A stretch of DNA of 64,000 bases from Pseudoalteromonas fuliginea (lineage in GTDB: Bacteria > Pseudomonadota > Gammaproteobacteria > Enterobacterales > Alteromonadaceae). The notes below the pieces were generated by a model, which did no database searches, was not told the origin of the DNA, and worked only from the letters and a program-made list of their open reading frames with translations. The stretch spans positions 96,526 to 160,525 of the forward strand of contig NZ_JJNZ01000017.1 of NCBI RefSeq assembly GCF_000690055.1, given 5' to 3'. A program made the position numbers and the translations under genes. Of the stretch, positions 20,798 to 29,373 are shown in pieces. Numbering within the stretch: position 1 is the first letter of the stretch; each line of letters starts with the position of its first letter.

Positions 20798-22233
20798 ATT
20801 CGGTTGAACAGCATTTACTACATGACAGCCTGCTAAATAGAGAAGAGCTCGAAAAAACGCTCGCTTACATACATCAGCATAAAGTGGATTACGCTGACTT
20901 ATATTTTCAATCAAGCCACCACGAATCGTGGGTGCTTGAAGACGGCTTAGTTAAAGAAGGTTCTTATAACGTTGAACGTGGTGTTGGTGTACGTGCTGTA
21001 AGTGGCGAAAAAACAGGTTTTTCTTACTCTGATGCAATAAACCTTGAAGCGCTAAATAAAGCGGCAACAGCAGCGCGTAGCATTGCCGATGCTGGCGAAG
21101 ATAGAGCAATTAAAGTATTTAGCGATGTTAAAGCTAAAGAGCAGTTTGCACCGCATCAACCAATTTCGAGTATGAGCGATACCGACAAGGTTAATTTATT
21201 ACGCGAACTTGAAAACTACATTCGTGAATTAGCACCCGATGCAGAGCAAGTAATTAGCTCAATGTCTGCGGTATACGAAGAAGTATTAATCGCGGCAAGT
21301 GATGGCACGTTTGCTACCGATATTCGCCCACTTATTCGCTTAAACTGTTCAGTACTGCTTGAAAAAAATGGTCGCCGTGAACGCGGCGGCGCAGGCGGTG
21401 GTGCACGTTTAGATTATGGCTATTTTAAAGAGCTTGTTGATGGTAAACCGCGTTGGATGGAGTTTGCTGAAGAAGCTGTACGCCAAGCTAAAGTAAATCT
21501 TGAAGCTATTGATGCACCTGCCGGCACGATGGAAGTTGTACTTGGTAATGGTTGGCCTGGTGTGCTTTTACACGAAGCAGTAGGACATGGACTTGAAGGC
21601 GACTTTAACCGCAAAGGCGCGTCTGCGTTTAGTGGTAAAGTGGGCCAAAAAGTAGCATCTGAGCTGTGTACTGTTGTTGATGATGGCACCATGGCTGATC
21701 GCCGTGGGTCACTTAATGTTGATGATGAAGGCACACCAGCTGCTTACAACGTACTTATCGAAAACGGTATTTTAAAAGGCTATATGCAAGATAAGCTAAA
21801 CGCGCGTTTAATGGGTGTAAATCCTACCGGTAACGCACGTCGTGAGTCTTATGCGCATTTACCAATGCCTCGCATGACTAACACCTACATGTTAGGTGGT
21901 GAGCACAGCCAAGCCGATATTATCAGTAGTGTTAAAAAAGGGGTATTCGCGCCTAACTTTGGCGGCGGACAAGTTGATATAACCTCAGGTAAGTTTGTAT
22001 TTAGCGCATCAGAAGCGTATTTAATCGAAAATGGTAAAATTACCCAGCCAATTAAAGGCGCAACGCTTATTGGTAATGGACCAGAAGTAATGCAGCAAAT
22101 ATCTATGGTTGGTAACGACTTAGCACTTGATAAAGGTGTTGGTGTTTGTGGTAAAGATGGTCAAAGCGTACCGGTAGGCGTAGGCCAACCAAGCCTTAAA
22201 ATTGATCAGTTAACGGTCGGTGGTACAGCTTAA
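20794..22233 (+). CDS. tldD: Metalloprotease TldD
   Basis: The 479-residue TldD works with TldE/PmbA as a zinc protease that matures modified peptides and degrades unfolded ones. The metal site [16 protein letters not shown] is present at about residues 260-275 and the DDEGTPA block at about 310-316. Length matches the family (about 481). The partner gene pmbA is not in the window. It ends the operon; the repeat array begins 12 bp after its stop. Confidence 0.96.
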   Translation: MNSVEQHLLHDSLLNREELEKTLAYIHQHKVDYADLYFQSSHHESWVLEDGLVKEGSYNVERGVGVRAVSGEKTGFSYSDAINLEALNKAATAARSIADAGEDRAIKVFSDVKAKEQFAPHQPISSMSDTDKVNLLRELENYIRELAPDAEQVISSMSAVYEEVLIAASDGTFATDIRPLIRLNCSVLLEKNGRRERGGAGGGARLDYGYFKELVDGKPRWMEFAEEAVRQAKVNLEAIDAPAGTMEVVLGNGWPGVLLHEAVGHGLEGDFNRKGASAFSGKVGQKVASELCTVVDDGTMADRRGSLNVDDEGTPAAYNVLIENGILKGYMQDKLNARLMGVNPTGNARRESYAHLPMPRMTNTYMLGGEHSQADIISSVKKGVFAPNFGGGQVDITSGKFVFSASEAYLIENGKITQPIKGATLIGNGPEVMQQISMVGNDLALDKGVGVCGKDGQSVPVGVGQPSLKIDQLTVGGTA

Positions 22234-22244
22234 ATATTACTCAA

Positions 22245-22845
22245 GCGCGAAGTGAATTCGTACCTACGTGCTTGACGTTTATTGTAGGTGAGGTTTTACA
22301 CCTCGCTTTTTACGTTTAAGCTGGGCTCTATGCGCGAAGTAAATTCGCACTTATATGCTTGATGTTTATTGTAGGTGAGGTTTCACACCTCGCTTTTTAA
22401 ATACAGACTTAGAAATAGAGCGCGAAATAAATTCGCACCTACGATTTGCATTCTTACTTTGGGTAGGTGAGGTTTTACACCTCGCTTTTTAAATACAGAC
22501 TTAGAAATAGAGCGCGAAATAAACTCGCACCTACGATTTGTATTTTTACTCTGGGTAGGTGAGGTTTTACACTCGCTTTTTAAATATACGCTCAGAAATA
22601 GAGCACGAAATAAATTCGCACCTACGATTTGCATTCTTACTCTGGGTAGGTGAGGTTTTACACCTCGCTTTTTAAATATAGGCTCAGAAATAGAGCGCGA
22701 AATAAATTCGCACCTACAATTTGCATTTTTACTCTGTGTAGGTGAGGTTTTACACCTCGCTTTTTAAATATAGGCTCAGAAATAGAGCGCGAAATAAATT
22801 CGCACCTACGATTTGTATTTTTACTTTGGGTAGGTGAGGTTTATA
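22245..22845. repeat. Tandem array of seven ~84-92-bp palindromic (REP/BIME-like) repeats
   Basis: Each unit holds two short palindromic motifs: gcgcgaaataaattcgc (GCGAATTTATTTCGCGC on the other strand) and gaggttttacacctcgc, separated by cacctacg, an AT-rich spacer and gtaggt. The arms cacctac and gtaggtg can also pair with each other. Units begin near 22245, 22331, 22422, 22514, 22605, 22697 and 22789. The first two differ most from the rest; the last five are nearly identical and so recently expanded or homogenised. The last unit breaks off inside gaggttta and supplies the stop codon of the reverse-strand channel gene. It could act as a two-way transcription block or mRNA 3' protector between convergent genes. 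A reverse frame across it reads as a repeated peptide and is not a gene. Confidence 0.9.
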
Positions 22846-23677
22846 CTTCTCCCTCATCCCCTTTAGTTTTTTCAGCCTCTTTATACCATAACGAAAAAAA
22901 GCACTCTGTTAATTTGTGCTCTATCTCAAGCGCTTTTTCTGTAGGACAAAACAAGGTAAAGCTTGCTTTAAACTCACCTAAATCGGTTGTACCAAAGTGA
23001 ATTACAGGCTCTGGACCAGATATTTTTGCATCAAGTTTACGCTCAATCATCGAATTATAGCGGCTTGCTACTTCTTGAAACTCTTCGCAGTACAGCTTAG
23101 CCTGTTCAGTTAATGTGTCGTGAATAGGGTACGGGTTAAAGCTCTCTCTTCGGACAATAATAAAATGATGTGTAACAAAGCGTTTTACAAAGTTTAAGTT
23201 TTTAATCGAGCTGGTAATCAGCTTATTATTTGGTATATATATGGTTTTTCTCGAAAATTGATAAGTATGTATATCAATTTCATGCATGGTTGTTTTTATC
23301 CAATCGGTTTCAGCAACTTCACCAAAGTAATCACCAACTTGTATCCAATCACCCACTCTAAATGGGCGTGTTGTTACTAGGTAAAAAAAGCCTATTACAC
23401 ACTGAATAAATTCACGCGTTGCAAGTACAATCGCTACAGCAAAAGCAGCAATAGAAAGTGCAAAGTTTTGAATCTCTGTAGACCATACAAAGAGAAGTGA
23501 TATCACCATTACAAAGTTAATAAAGTGCTTAATATTATGCGCGATGTAGCGAATATCTTTTTCTTTTTTCTCGGCGCGACTTTTTGCTAACTTATCGACA
23601 AGTATCTTAAGCACAAATGCAATTGTTAACATTATTAGTGAGAGAAGAAACGGATGCAGTAATATATCTTTAGTCAT
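22841..23677 (-). CDS. MscS-family mechanosensitive ion channel
   Basis: A 278-residue small-conductance channel relative. Three hydrophobic helices lie at about residues 5-25, 47-66 and 70-95, followed by the MscS beta domain with FRVGDWIQVGDYFGEV and the conserved TIYIPNNKLITSSIKN. The pore helix is less glycine/alanine-rich than in E. coli MscS. It would relieve turgor after hypo-osmotic shock. Its stop codon falls in the end of the repeat array, so the last few residues may have been changed when the array spread. Confidence 0.85.
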   Translation of the reverse strand: MTKDILLHPFLLSLIMLTIAFVLKILVDKLAKSRAEKKEKDIRYIAHNIKHFINFVMVISLLFVWSTEIQNFALSIAAFAVAIVLATREFIQCVIGFFYLVTTRPFRVGDWIQVGDYFGEVAETDWIKTTMHEIDIHTYQFSRKTIYIPNNKLITSSIKNLNFVKRFVTHHFIIVRRESFNPYPIHDTLTEQAKLYCEEFQEVASRYNSMIERKLDAKISGPEPVIHFGTTDLGEFKASFTLFCPTEKALEIEHKLTECFFSLWYKEAEKTKGDEGEV

Positions 23678-24963
23678 AAATTCCTAATGGTTTAAAGTTG
23701 ATAAACACGACCAGTTTATTGATTTATTTTGCCAATGGGCTAATTTAACGCAAATAAAAACCCTTTAGCAAATTAATGCTAAGGAGTATTCGTTTTTATC
23801 AGTAATTTTCAATGGTTAAACCAACCTACTCTATTTGATCTCTGGTTAAGAGGTTTACTAACATATTGAACTACAGTGATATTTAAGTTTATTTCTCTCT
23901 AGCTAGAGATTTCAGTAAATTAAACGCAGTTAGCGCTGAAAACAACTGCTTGAGATAAATTTATTATCCAGAGTTCAGGTTATTTAGATATGAGGTCTAT
24001 TTAACGATAGGTAAATTGCACTATAACTAGAGTCTGTTTATCTTTTAGGTAAGGGTTAGCCTATGTTGTGCGGTTACCCCCATCAATAGGCGATAAAGCA
24101 GTATAAATACCAAACATGTGCAGCCCTAGGTTAAATAAATTTTAATACTTAAAGACTAGGTAATATTTTTTATATCTAGTTGTTTTAAATAAAAATTATA
24201 ACAACGCTATTGGAAGGGGAATTCGTTAAATTGTACCGGTACTTATGTCAGTTGGTATTAAAGGCTATTTAACATCAATAATGCCTTTGCTTGTATTTTA
24301 TCGAGAGTAAATTAGATGTACCGTGGTGGAATAGTCCAGATCCTATAGATAATTTAGTGTGAAGCACGCATTTCAAGTGAAGATGGGTATTGTGGTTTTA
24401 ATCGATAAGACAAGCTGCTAGATACGTATTTCCGGCTTTTATTTAAGTACGCGCAATATAGAATTAGAATACTTATCAAGCATTAAATTTATTTCACTAA
24501 GTACTTTCCCTTTACTTCATAAGCTCCATTTAACCCATATTTTATAAGTCGGAAATAACAAAACAACTACTTATAAGTTAGAAGGTATTGAACCGTCCTA
24601 TTGAGACTAGAACTGCTAATTTTTTGTCAGTGCAGTTTTATTTGATGAGGTTTAAGTTCACAGACTTTAATTTATAACGCTATTCTAATAATTAAAACTA
24701 CATACAGTAATAAAAGCGATTATTAGTTTTTATCACTCCTCTACCTTGCAATATATTGGCGCTTTTTTGTTGTAATGCTTTGTAATAGACACGAATCAAA
24801 AAAGTAATACTATTATTTCCTTAAATACAGACAAGTAAGAAAAACACGATTAATGATAAATAACTACATTTTGTTATTTTTTTGTTTTTCTTTTGTTTTA
24901 TTTTTGTTCACATAACTCTTGGTTCTACGTCATCGCTTCGTAAATTCAATTTAAAGCGGAGAG
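23678..24963. other. Long gene-free region upstream of the eCIS locus
   Basis: About 1.3 kb without a supportable gene. It contains the decayed MITE relative at 24028-24133 and is otherwise very AT-rich, becoming strongly T-rich at about 24870-24915 just ahead of the sigma-factor gene. It should carry that gene's promoter, but I could not pick a convincing -35/-10 pair. Such a long leader is consistent with complex control of the injection-system locus. Confidence 0.5.
24028..24133 (+). repeat. Decayed partial MITE relative, copy 2
   Basis: The segment agctatgttgtgcggtta-like core (here gcctatgttgtgcggttac), then aataggcgataaagcagtat and ataccaaacatgtgcagccc, lines up with copies 3, 4 and 5. 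The left end agtctgtttatcttt resembles the TIR, but the 5' third is shortened and the right half is missing. Confidence 0.6.
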
Positions 24964-25530
24964 ATGATGTTTTTATCAAGGAGTTCCCATTCAAGCGTTC
25001 AGCTTGAAACTAATCCCCACCTAAAGTTTTGGGTTATTTGGTCAGATTATGAAAAACGAGTGCGGGCTTGTTGCTATAAATGGTTATATAGCGACCAAGA
25101 TCGAGTTGAAGACGCCATGGCACAAGCGTGTGAAAAAGCGCTTAAAGTTTATATACAAGACAGCTCTCAAATAGAAAACATGTTTGCTTGGCTTTGTCGG
25201 ATAGCCCATAACATCTGTATGGATATACATCGCTTAAATAGTAAAGAAAGCGATTTAGTGAAACAAGCCAACAGCTCCTCAACACAGTTTTATTTTACGG
25301 AGAGCCAGTCACAAACATTGGAAAGTGAGTATGAACGTATTCACCTATATCAGAAGTTGATGGATGCCATTAATGATTTGCCTAATGATTTAAAGCAAGT
25401 GATCCAGTATAAATTTATTTATGAAATGGAGTACTCAGAAATAGCAAACCAATTACAAATTAGCCAAGAAAATGCAAGAAAGCGTGTGCAATTGGCTCGT
25501 AAGAAACTAAGTGCATTACAGTATGTATAA
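24964..25530 (+). CDS. ECF-like sigma-70-family factor heading the eCIS locus
   Basis: A 188-residue protein with sigma region 2 at about residues 25-90 (RVEDAMAQACEKALK, then AWLCRIAHNICMDIHR) and region 4 at about 128-185 (LPNDLKQVIQYKFIYEMEYS, then an HTH reading IANQLQISQENARKRVQLAR). Domains 1 and 3 are absent, as in group 4 sigma factors. No anti-sigma gene is adjacent. It precedes a NusG-like factor and the eCIS structural genes on the same strand, so I infer that it drives them. Two start codons (24964, 24967) stand in tandem behind gcggaga. Confidence 0.85.
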   Translation: MMFLSRSSHSSVQLETNPHLKFWVIWSDYEKRVRACCYKWLYSDQDRVEDAMAQACEKALKVYIQDSSQIENMFAWLCRIAHNICMDIHRLNSKESDLVKQANSSSTQFYFTESQSQTLESEYERIHLYQKLMDAINDLPNDLKQVIQYKFIYEMEYSEIANQLQISQENARKRVQLARKKLSALQYV

Positions 25531-25609
25531 GCCCTCATGTTCAGGTCATCGGTTTTTCTTGGCTTGTAACCACAAAATAATTTAAAAAATCTTTTTCACA
25601 AACAGATGA

Positions 25610-25652
25610 ATACCCCGTTATTCAAATAACGGGGTATCTGACCAAGATACCC
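25610..25652 (+). promoter_or_regulatory. Two overlapping, mutually exclusive hairpins in the leader of the NusG-like gene
   Basis: Hairpin A is a perfect 13-bp inverted repeat: ATACCCCGTTATT (25610-25622) with AATAACGGGGTAT (25625-25637). Hairpin B uses the right arm of A again: GGGTATCT (25632-25639) with AGATACCC (25645-25652). They cannot form together. No run of T follows either, so this is not a plain terminator; the arrangement resembles an attenuator or a switch between the sigma and NusG-like genes. Confidence 0.65.
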
Positions 25653-25687
25653 AAATTTAAATCGAACATTCGCATCACCTTAGCTGG

Positions 25688-25705
25688 GATTGATGTGGCG
25701 GAGCT
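25688..25705 (+). promoter_or_regulatory. Possible ops-like element, copy 1
   Basis: GATTGATGTGGCGGAGCT here matches GACTGATGAGGCGGAGCC at 37051-37068 in 15 of 18 positions, including an identical GGCGGAGC. Both lie in untranslated leaders of the eCIS locus. GGCGG also begins the E. coli ops element read by RfaH. It could be the recruitment site of the NusG paralogue encoded just downstream. Copy 1 lies between the leader hairpins and that gene's ATG. Confidence 0.4.
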
Positions 25706-25721
25706 TGGCTGGAGCATTAAT

Positions 25722-26237
25722 ATGAAAAATGAAAGGCAGTGGTTTGTGGTTTATACCAAAGCCAATAGTGAGAAAAAATTTGCTGTACAGGTCAATCTTT
25801 TGCAAAGTGATTGTGAAGCATTTTTGCCTTTAATAGATCAGGCCCGCCAATGGAGTGACCGAACCAAAGTGGTAAGCGTACCGTTATTTAAATCATACGT
25901 ATTTGTTTATATTGACGGTAATGAATTTCAACAGTTAAAACGCCTACCAGGTTTCGTTTCATATATTAAATTTAATAATCTACCAGCTGTGATTTCTCAG
26001 CAAGAAATGAAAAAAATTCAACGTTTTATATCTACAGGTAAAGTGGTTGAAGTGCTGTCTAATCGTTTGCTAGTAGGAACTAAAGTGGAAATTGTTAGCG
26101 GTAATTTACAAGGGTATTGCGGTATTCTGGTTGAGCGACGTAATCAACAATTAGTCGCAATTGAAGTCGAGGGATTAGCGCAAAGTATGATGCTAACTTT
26201 ACCTGAAATGCTATTGAAACCGATTGTTGAGGTTTAA
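25722..26237 (+). CDS. NusG/RfaH-family specialised transcription elongation factor
   Basis: The ATG at 25722 has ggag 7 nt upstream and gives the standard NusG start MKNERQWFVVYTKANSEKKF; a GTG at 25695 is in frame but less likely. Residues about 7-105 are the NGN domain (PLFKSYVFVYID is the conserved strand) and about 120-170 the KOW domain (VEIVSGNLQGYCGILVERR). At 171 residues and with low similarity to housekeeping NusG, it fits the RfaH/UpxY/LoaP class of operon-specific processivity factors. It is the second gene of the eCIS locus, and an intrinsic terminator plus other hairpins lie inside the long operon it would read through. Confidence 0.85.
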   Translation: MKNERQWFVVYTKANSEKKFAVQVNLLQSDCEAFLPLIDQARQWSDRTKVVSVPLFKSYVFVYIDGNEFQQLKRLPGFVSYIKFNNLPAVISQQEMKKIQRFISTGKVVEVLSNRLLVGTKVEIVSGNLQGYCGILVERRNQQLVAIEVEGLAQSMMLTLPEMLLKPIVEV

Positions 26238-26239
26238 TT

Positions 26240-26671
26240 ATGGCGTATCTAAGTGAAACAAATATACAAACGCTGAAAGCCCAATTATTGCGTTATGAGG
26301 GGTTATCATTAAAACCATATAGATGTACCGAAGGAAAATTAACGATCGGTATTGGCCGTAACTTAGAAGATAAAGGTTTGTCATTGGATGAGGTAGATTA
26401 CCTATTAAACAATGACATTAATAATGTTATAGCACAGGTTGCAGTGCATATTCGCGTTTTCAAATTATTGAATGAAACTAAAAAGATTATTTTGCTAGAT
26501 ATGGCGTTTAATCTTGGGGTTGCAGGGCTATGTAAGTTTAAAAATATGCTCAGGGCACTGGAAGATAAAAATTACCCTTTAGCAGCGGCTGAAATGCTTG
26601 ACTCTAGATGGGCTAAGCAGGTTGGAGTGAGAGCTGATGAGCTGGCACAAAAAATGGCTCTAGGAGAGTGA
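26240..26671 (+). CDS. GH24 (T4-type) lysozyme with Glu-Cys-Thr active site
   Basis: A 143-residue muramidase. YEGLSLKPYRCTEGKLTIGI aligns without gaps to the T4 lysozyme active site, so the triad is Glu20, Cys29 and Thr35, with Cys in place of Asp. The family allows Asp or Cys there, so it should be active. It has no signal peptide, so it would need a holin to reach the wall, and a holin-like gene lies at 36160. In an injection system it may serve lysis-mediated release of finished particles, or act as a cell-wall-cutting part. It is 2 bp after the NusG-like gene and 1 bp before the ATPase. Confidence 0.9.
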   Translation: MAYLSETNIQTLKAQLLRYEGLSLKPYRCTEGKLTIGIGRNLEDKGLSLDEVDYLLNNDINNVIAQVAVHIRVFKLLNETKKIILLDMAFNLGVAGLCKFKNMLRALEDKNYPLAAAEMLDSRWAKQVGVRADELAQKMALGE

Positions 26672-26672
26672 T

Positions 26673-28658
26673 ATGAGTGCCATTATACCTCAATTACAAG
26701 TGCCTCATTCAGAGCAAGAGCGGCGAGTTGCTTATCATCTCTATCAGTTTGGTAGTGCGCTAAAAGCACAAGATGAACATCTAAGTGATACTGTTAAAGA
26801 GCTACATGAGCAGTTAAATAAACTAATTTTTATGCCACGGTTTAACCATCTTACTGATTTATTTTCGTTGTCTCATTCTGAAACTAAGTTGCTAGCACTT
26901 GTTTATATTCAAGTTCAAGATCCAGACGTAATAGCCCCATTTTTAGGATTAAGTTGGTTTGAGCAAGGGCCAACATTGAGTTTAGATAAGTTAGTAACAT
27001 TAGTGGACGAATCTTTAAATAAATACAACACCATAGCAGAATTTGGCCCTAAATCAGCATTGTTTAAATGGGGGTTAATATACCTAACAAATGAGAGTAT
27101 AGGTTTACAAAGCGCAGTGAATATTGCCCCTTATTTACATGAATTTTTGCAATGTGGTACTACAAGCTGTGATTACCTTAGTTTCTTTACTTTAGTAGAC
27201 ACGGCGCAGGACCCAGTATTTGATAGTTGTTTTAGTTTACCAGAAGAGGTTGCAGCTCAATCATTACTTATTATCGACAGTGAAAATGATGAAATAACCG
27301 CCTGGTATACTCAGCAGTTGGCATTACGGTGCGATACCACGTTGGCACACTATGTAGCAGAGCCAAACAATGGTTTCAACATATCTCATTTAGCGCATGA
27401 ATTTGCCTGCTTACAGCTCATAGCTCAAACGCAACCAGTATTATTGTATTGGCCCGAAATTGGTAGCTTGTTACAACACAACTTAATTCAATTAAATACT
27501 CTAGTTGAGCAATGTACAAAATTGGCGTTAATAACAACAACAGCTAGCCCCTTGTTTGACGAGGTATTTACGCAATCATTAAAAATTAAAGTACAAGTAC
27601 CAAATTTGTCACAATTAAAAGAGGCTTGGTTGTCGTTATGTAATAGCGAGCAACATACGCATTTAGATAAAGCCCAAGCTCAGCAGTTGGTGGCTAAATA
27701 TCCCGTAGCGTTACCTCATATGAAGCAGCTAGCAAACAATGCTAAGGCAGATAAAAGTGATGAACAAGATTACTGGGAAACATTGCAAGCGCTGTGTTTT
27801 TCAGCGCAAAGTCAACACTGCGATGAACTAGCTAAATTGTGTCAAGCGCGCTTTACCCTCGACGACATGATATTGAATGACAAAATTACGGTGCAATTGC
27901 AGGAGTTAATCGCCAGAATTAATTTTAAAGCTTCATTACAACAGCGTCTACCTAGTTTTAATCAAGGATGTAAAGCGCTATTTTGGGGTAAACCAGGCAC
28001 TGGTAAATCTATGGCCGCAGAAGCCATTGCAGGTGAATTGCAACTACCACTGTACATAGTTAATTTGGCCAATATTGCCAGTAAATGGATAGGTGAAACT
28101 GAAAAGCACTTAGCTAAGCTATTTGATTCAGCTCAGAAATATAATGCGGTACTCATGTTTGACGAAGCAGATGCGATTTTTGCAAAACGCAGCGAGGTAG
28201 AGTCAAGCCATGATAAAAACGCCAATATGGGCGTAAGTTACCTACTTCAACGTATGGAACACTACACGGGCTTGTTGTTACTAAGTACTAACTTTAAAAG
28301 TAACCTTGATGAGGCATTTTTACGTCGCTTTCAAGGGGTAATTGAGTTTACTTTACCTGATAAACAGCAGCGCGTTGATATTTGGCAGCGTAATTTAAGC
28401 ACCAATGCAGATAGTGATTTATGCCAAGGCATTAGCCAACTTGCAGCATTGTTTGAGCTCAGTGCTGCGCAAATAATCAATATCTGCGAAATGGCATTGT
28501 TGCAAAGTTTGATCGCTGACAAAAAGTTGATTAGTCGAGCCGAGATTGCCAATGCATTACATAGAGAACTCTCAAAACAACATGCCGGCTTTATGACCCA
28601 GCAATCTTTATCAACGTGGTTAACGGGAGGGCACAATGGACGCAACCTTAATTTATAA
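26673..28658 (+). CDS. AAA+ ATPase of the eCIS (Pvc15-like)
   Basis: A 661-residue protein. The first ~400 residues have no catalytic motif and look helical with an ordered N-terminal domain; the AAA+ module lies at about 410-600 with Walker A GKPGTGKS at about 439-446, Walker B VLMFDEADAIFAKR at about 492-505, and an arginine-finger region DEAFLRRFQGVIEF. One such ATPase is present in nearly all Afp/PVC-type loci (Afp15/Pvc15), where it is needed for particle assembly. It overlaps the next gene by 23 bp. Confidence 0.92.
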   Translation: MSAIIPQLQVPHSEQERRVAYHLYQFGSALKAQDEHLSDTVKELHEQLNKLIFMPRFNHLTDLFSLSHSETKLLALVYIQVQDPDVIAPFLGLSWFEQGPTLSLDKLVTLVDESLNKYNTIAEFGPKSALFKWGLIYLTNESIGLQSAVNIAPYLHEFLQCGTTSCDYLSFFTLVDTAQDPVFDSCFSLPEEVAAQSLLIIDSENDEITAWYTQQLALRCDTTLAHYVAEPNNGFNISHLAHEFACLQLIAQTQPVLLYWPEIGSLLQHNLIQLNTLVEQCTKLALITTTASPLFDEVFTQSLKIKVQVPNLSQLKEAWLSLCNSEQHTHLDKAQAQQLVAKYPVALPHMKQLANNAKADKSDEQDYWETLQALCFSAQSQHCDELAKLCQARFTLDDMILNDKITVQLQELIARINFKASLQQRLPSFNQGCKALFWGKPGTGKSMAAEAIAGELQLPLYIVNLANIASKWIGETEKHLAKLFDSAQKYNAVLMFDEADAIFAKRSEVESSHDKNANMGVSYLLQRMEHYTGLLLLSTNFKSNLDEAFLRRFQGVIEFTLPDKQQRVDIWQRNLSTNADSDLCQGISQLAALFELSAAQIINICEMALLQSLIADKKLISRAEIANALHRELSKQHAGFMTQQSLSTWLTGGHNGRNLNL

Positions 28659-29262
28659 AGTACAACAGGCACTTGATTCGTTTATTAAAGACAAAGTTTT
28701 ATCGCTCAATAATAACGATGATGTAGTAGATACTTCTATTGTATTGAGCTTTCAAGCGCCAGATAATGAATTTACTACTAGTTTAGGCAGCGACCCCGCA
28801 ATAAATTGTTATTTAGTTGGTATAACTGAAGATATTCAGCGTCGTCAAAGTGAGCCACCTCGTACGCAAATAAATTTTACGCAAACTCACCGTACACAAT
28901 TCATTGAGCCTAAATTTGTGTCATTGACTTATATGCTAACCGTTTGGAGTAAAAACCCACAGCAAAGCGCTGCGATAGAGCATTTGATCATGGGCTATTT
29001 AATTGCAGGTATAGGACGGTACGATTTTCTACCTGAAGAGTTACTACTCACACAACAAATTGATATATCACCTTATGGTATCCGCAGCCAAATATTCGGT
29101 AATGAGTACAGTGAAAAAGTAACTGGGCAAGTATGGCAGGCACTCGGGAGTACGCCTAAAGCAACCATTCTCTATACGCTCTCTTTGCCTATGCCAGTAT
29201 TTGAGCCAGTACAACTGCCAATAGTAAAAGAAATTAATAAACTCTTAGATAACAAAGCTTAA
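28636..29262 (+). CDS. DUF4255 (Pvc16-like) tail-terminator protein of the eCIS
   Basis: A 208-residue protein beginning MDATLIYKVQQALDSFIKDK with the DUF4255 pattern: an N-terminal helix, then IVLSFQAPD, CYLVGITEDIQRRQSEPPR and LTYMLTVWS. Afp16/Pvc16 members cap the sheath-tube end and stop elongation. Its position straight after the AAA+ ATPase reproduces the pvc15-pvc16 pair. The start lies inside the ATPase gene, so the two are probably translationally coupled. Confidence 0.9.
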   Translation: MDATLIYKVQQALDSFIKDKVLSLNNNDDVVDTSIVLSFQAPDNEFTTSLGSDPAINCYLVGITEDIQRRQSEPPRTQINFTQTHRTQFIEPKFVSLTYMLTVWSKNPQQSAAIEHLIMGYLIAGIGRYDFLPEELLLTQQIDISPYGIRSQIFGNEYSEKVTGQVWQALGSTPKATILYTLSLPMPVFEPVQLPIVKEINKLLDNKA

Positions 29263-29373
29263 TTTAACCTCAATTATTTCACCTAACAGATCCCATAATT
29301 TAATCGGCAGTTGTTGAGCATTCAGCTCAGCGGCTGAAATCATCATTTATTTATTAGATTACAGAGGAATATT

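Noticed and set aside
22383..22634. Reverse-strand frame across the repeat array reading as a repeated cysteine/arginine-rich peptide
   Set aside because: It is only the translation of the palindromic repeats; there is no ribosome-binding site and the pattern follows the DNA period.
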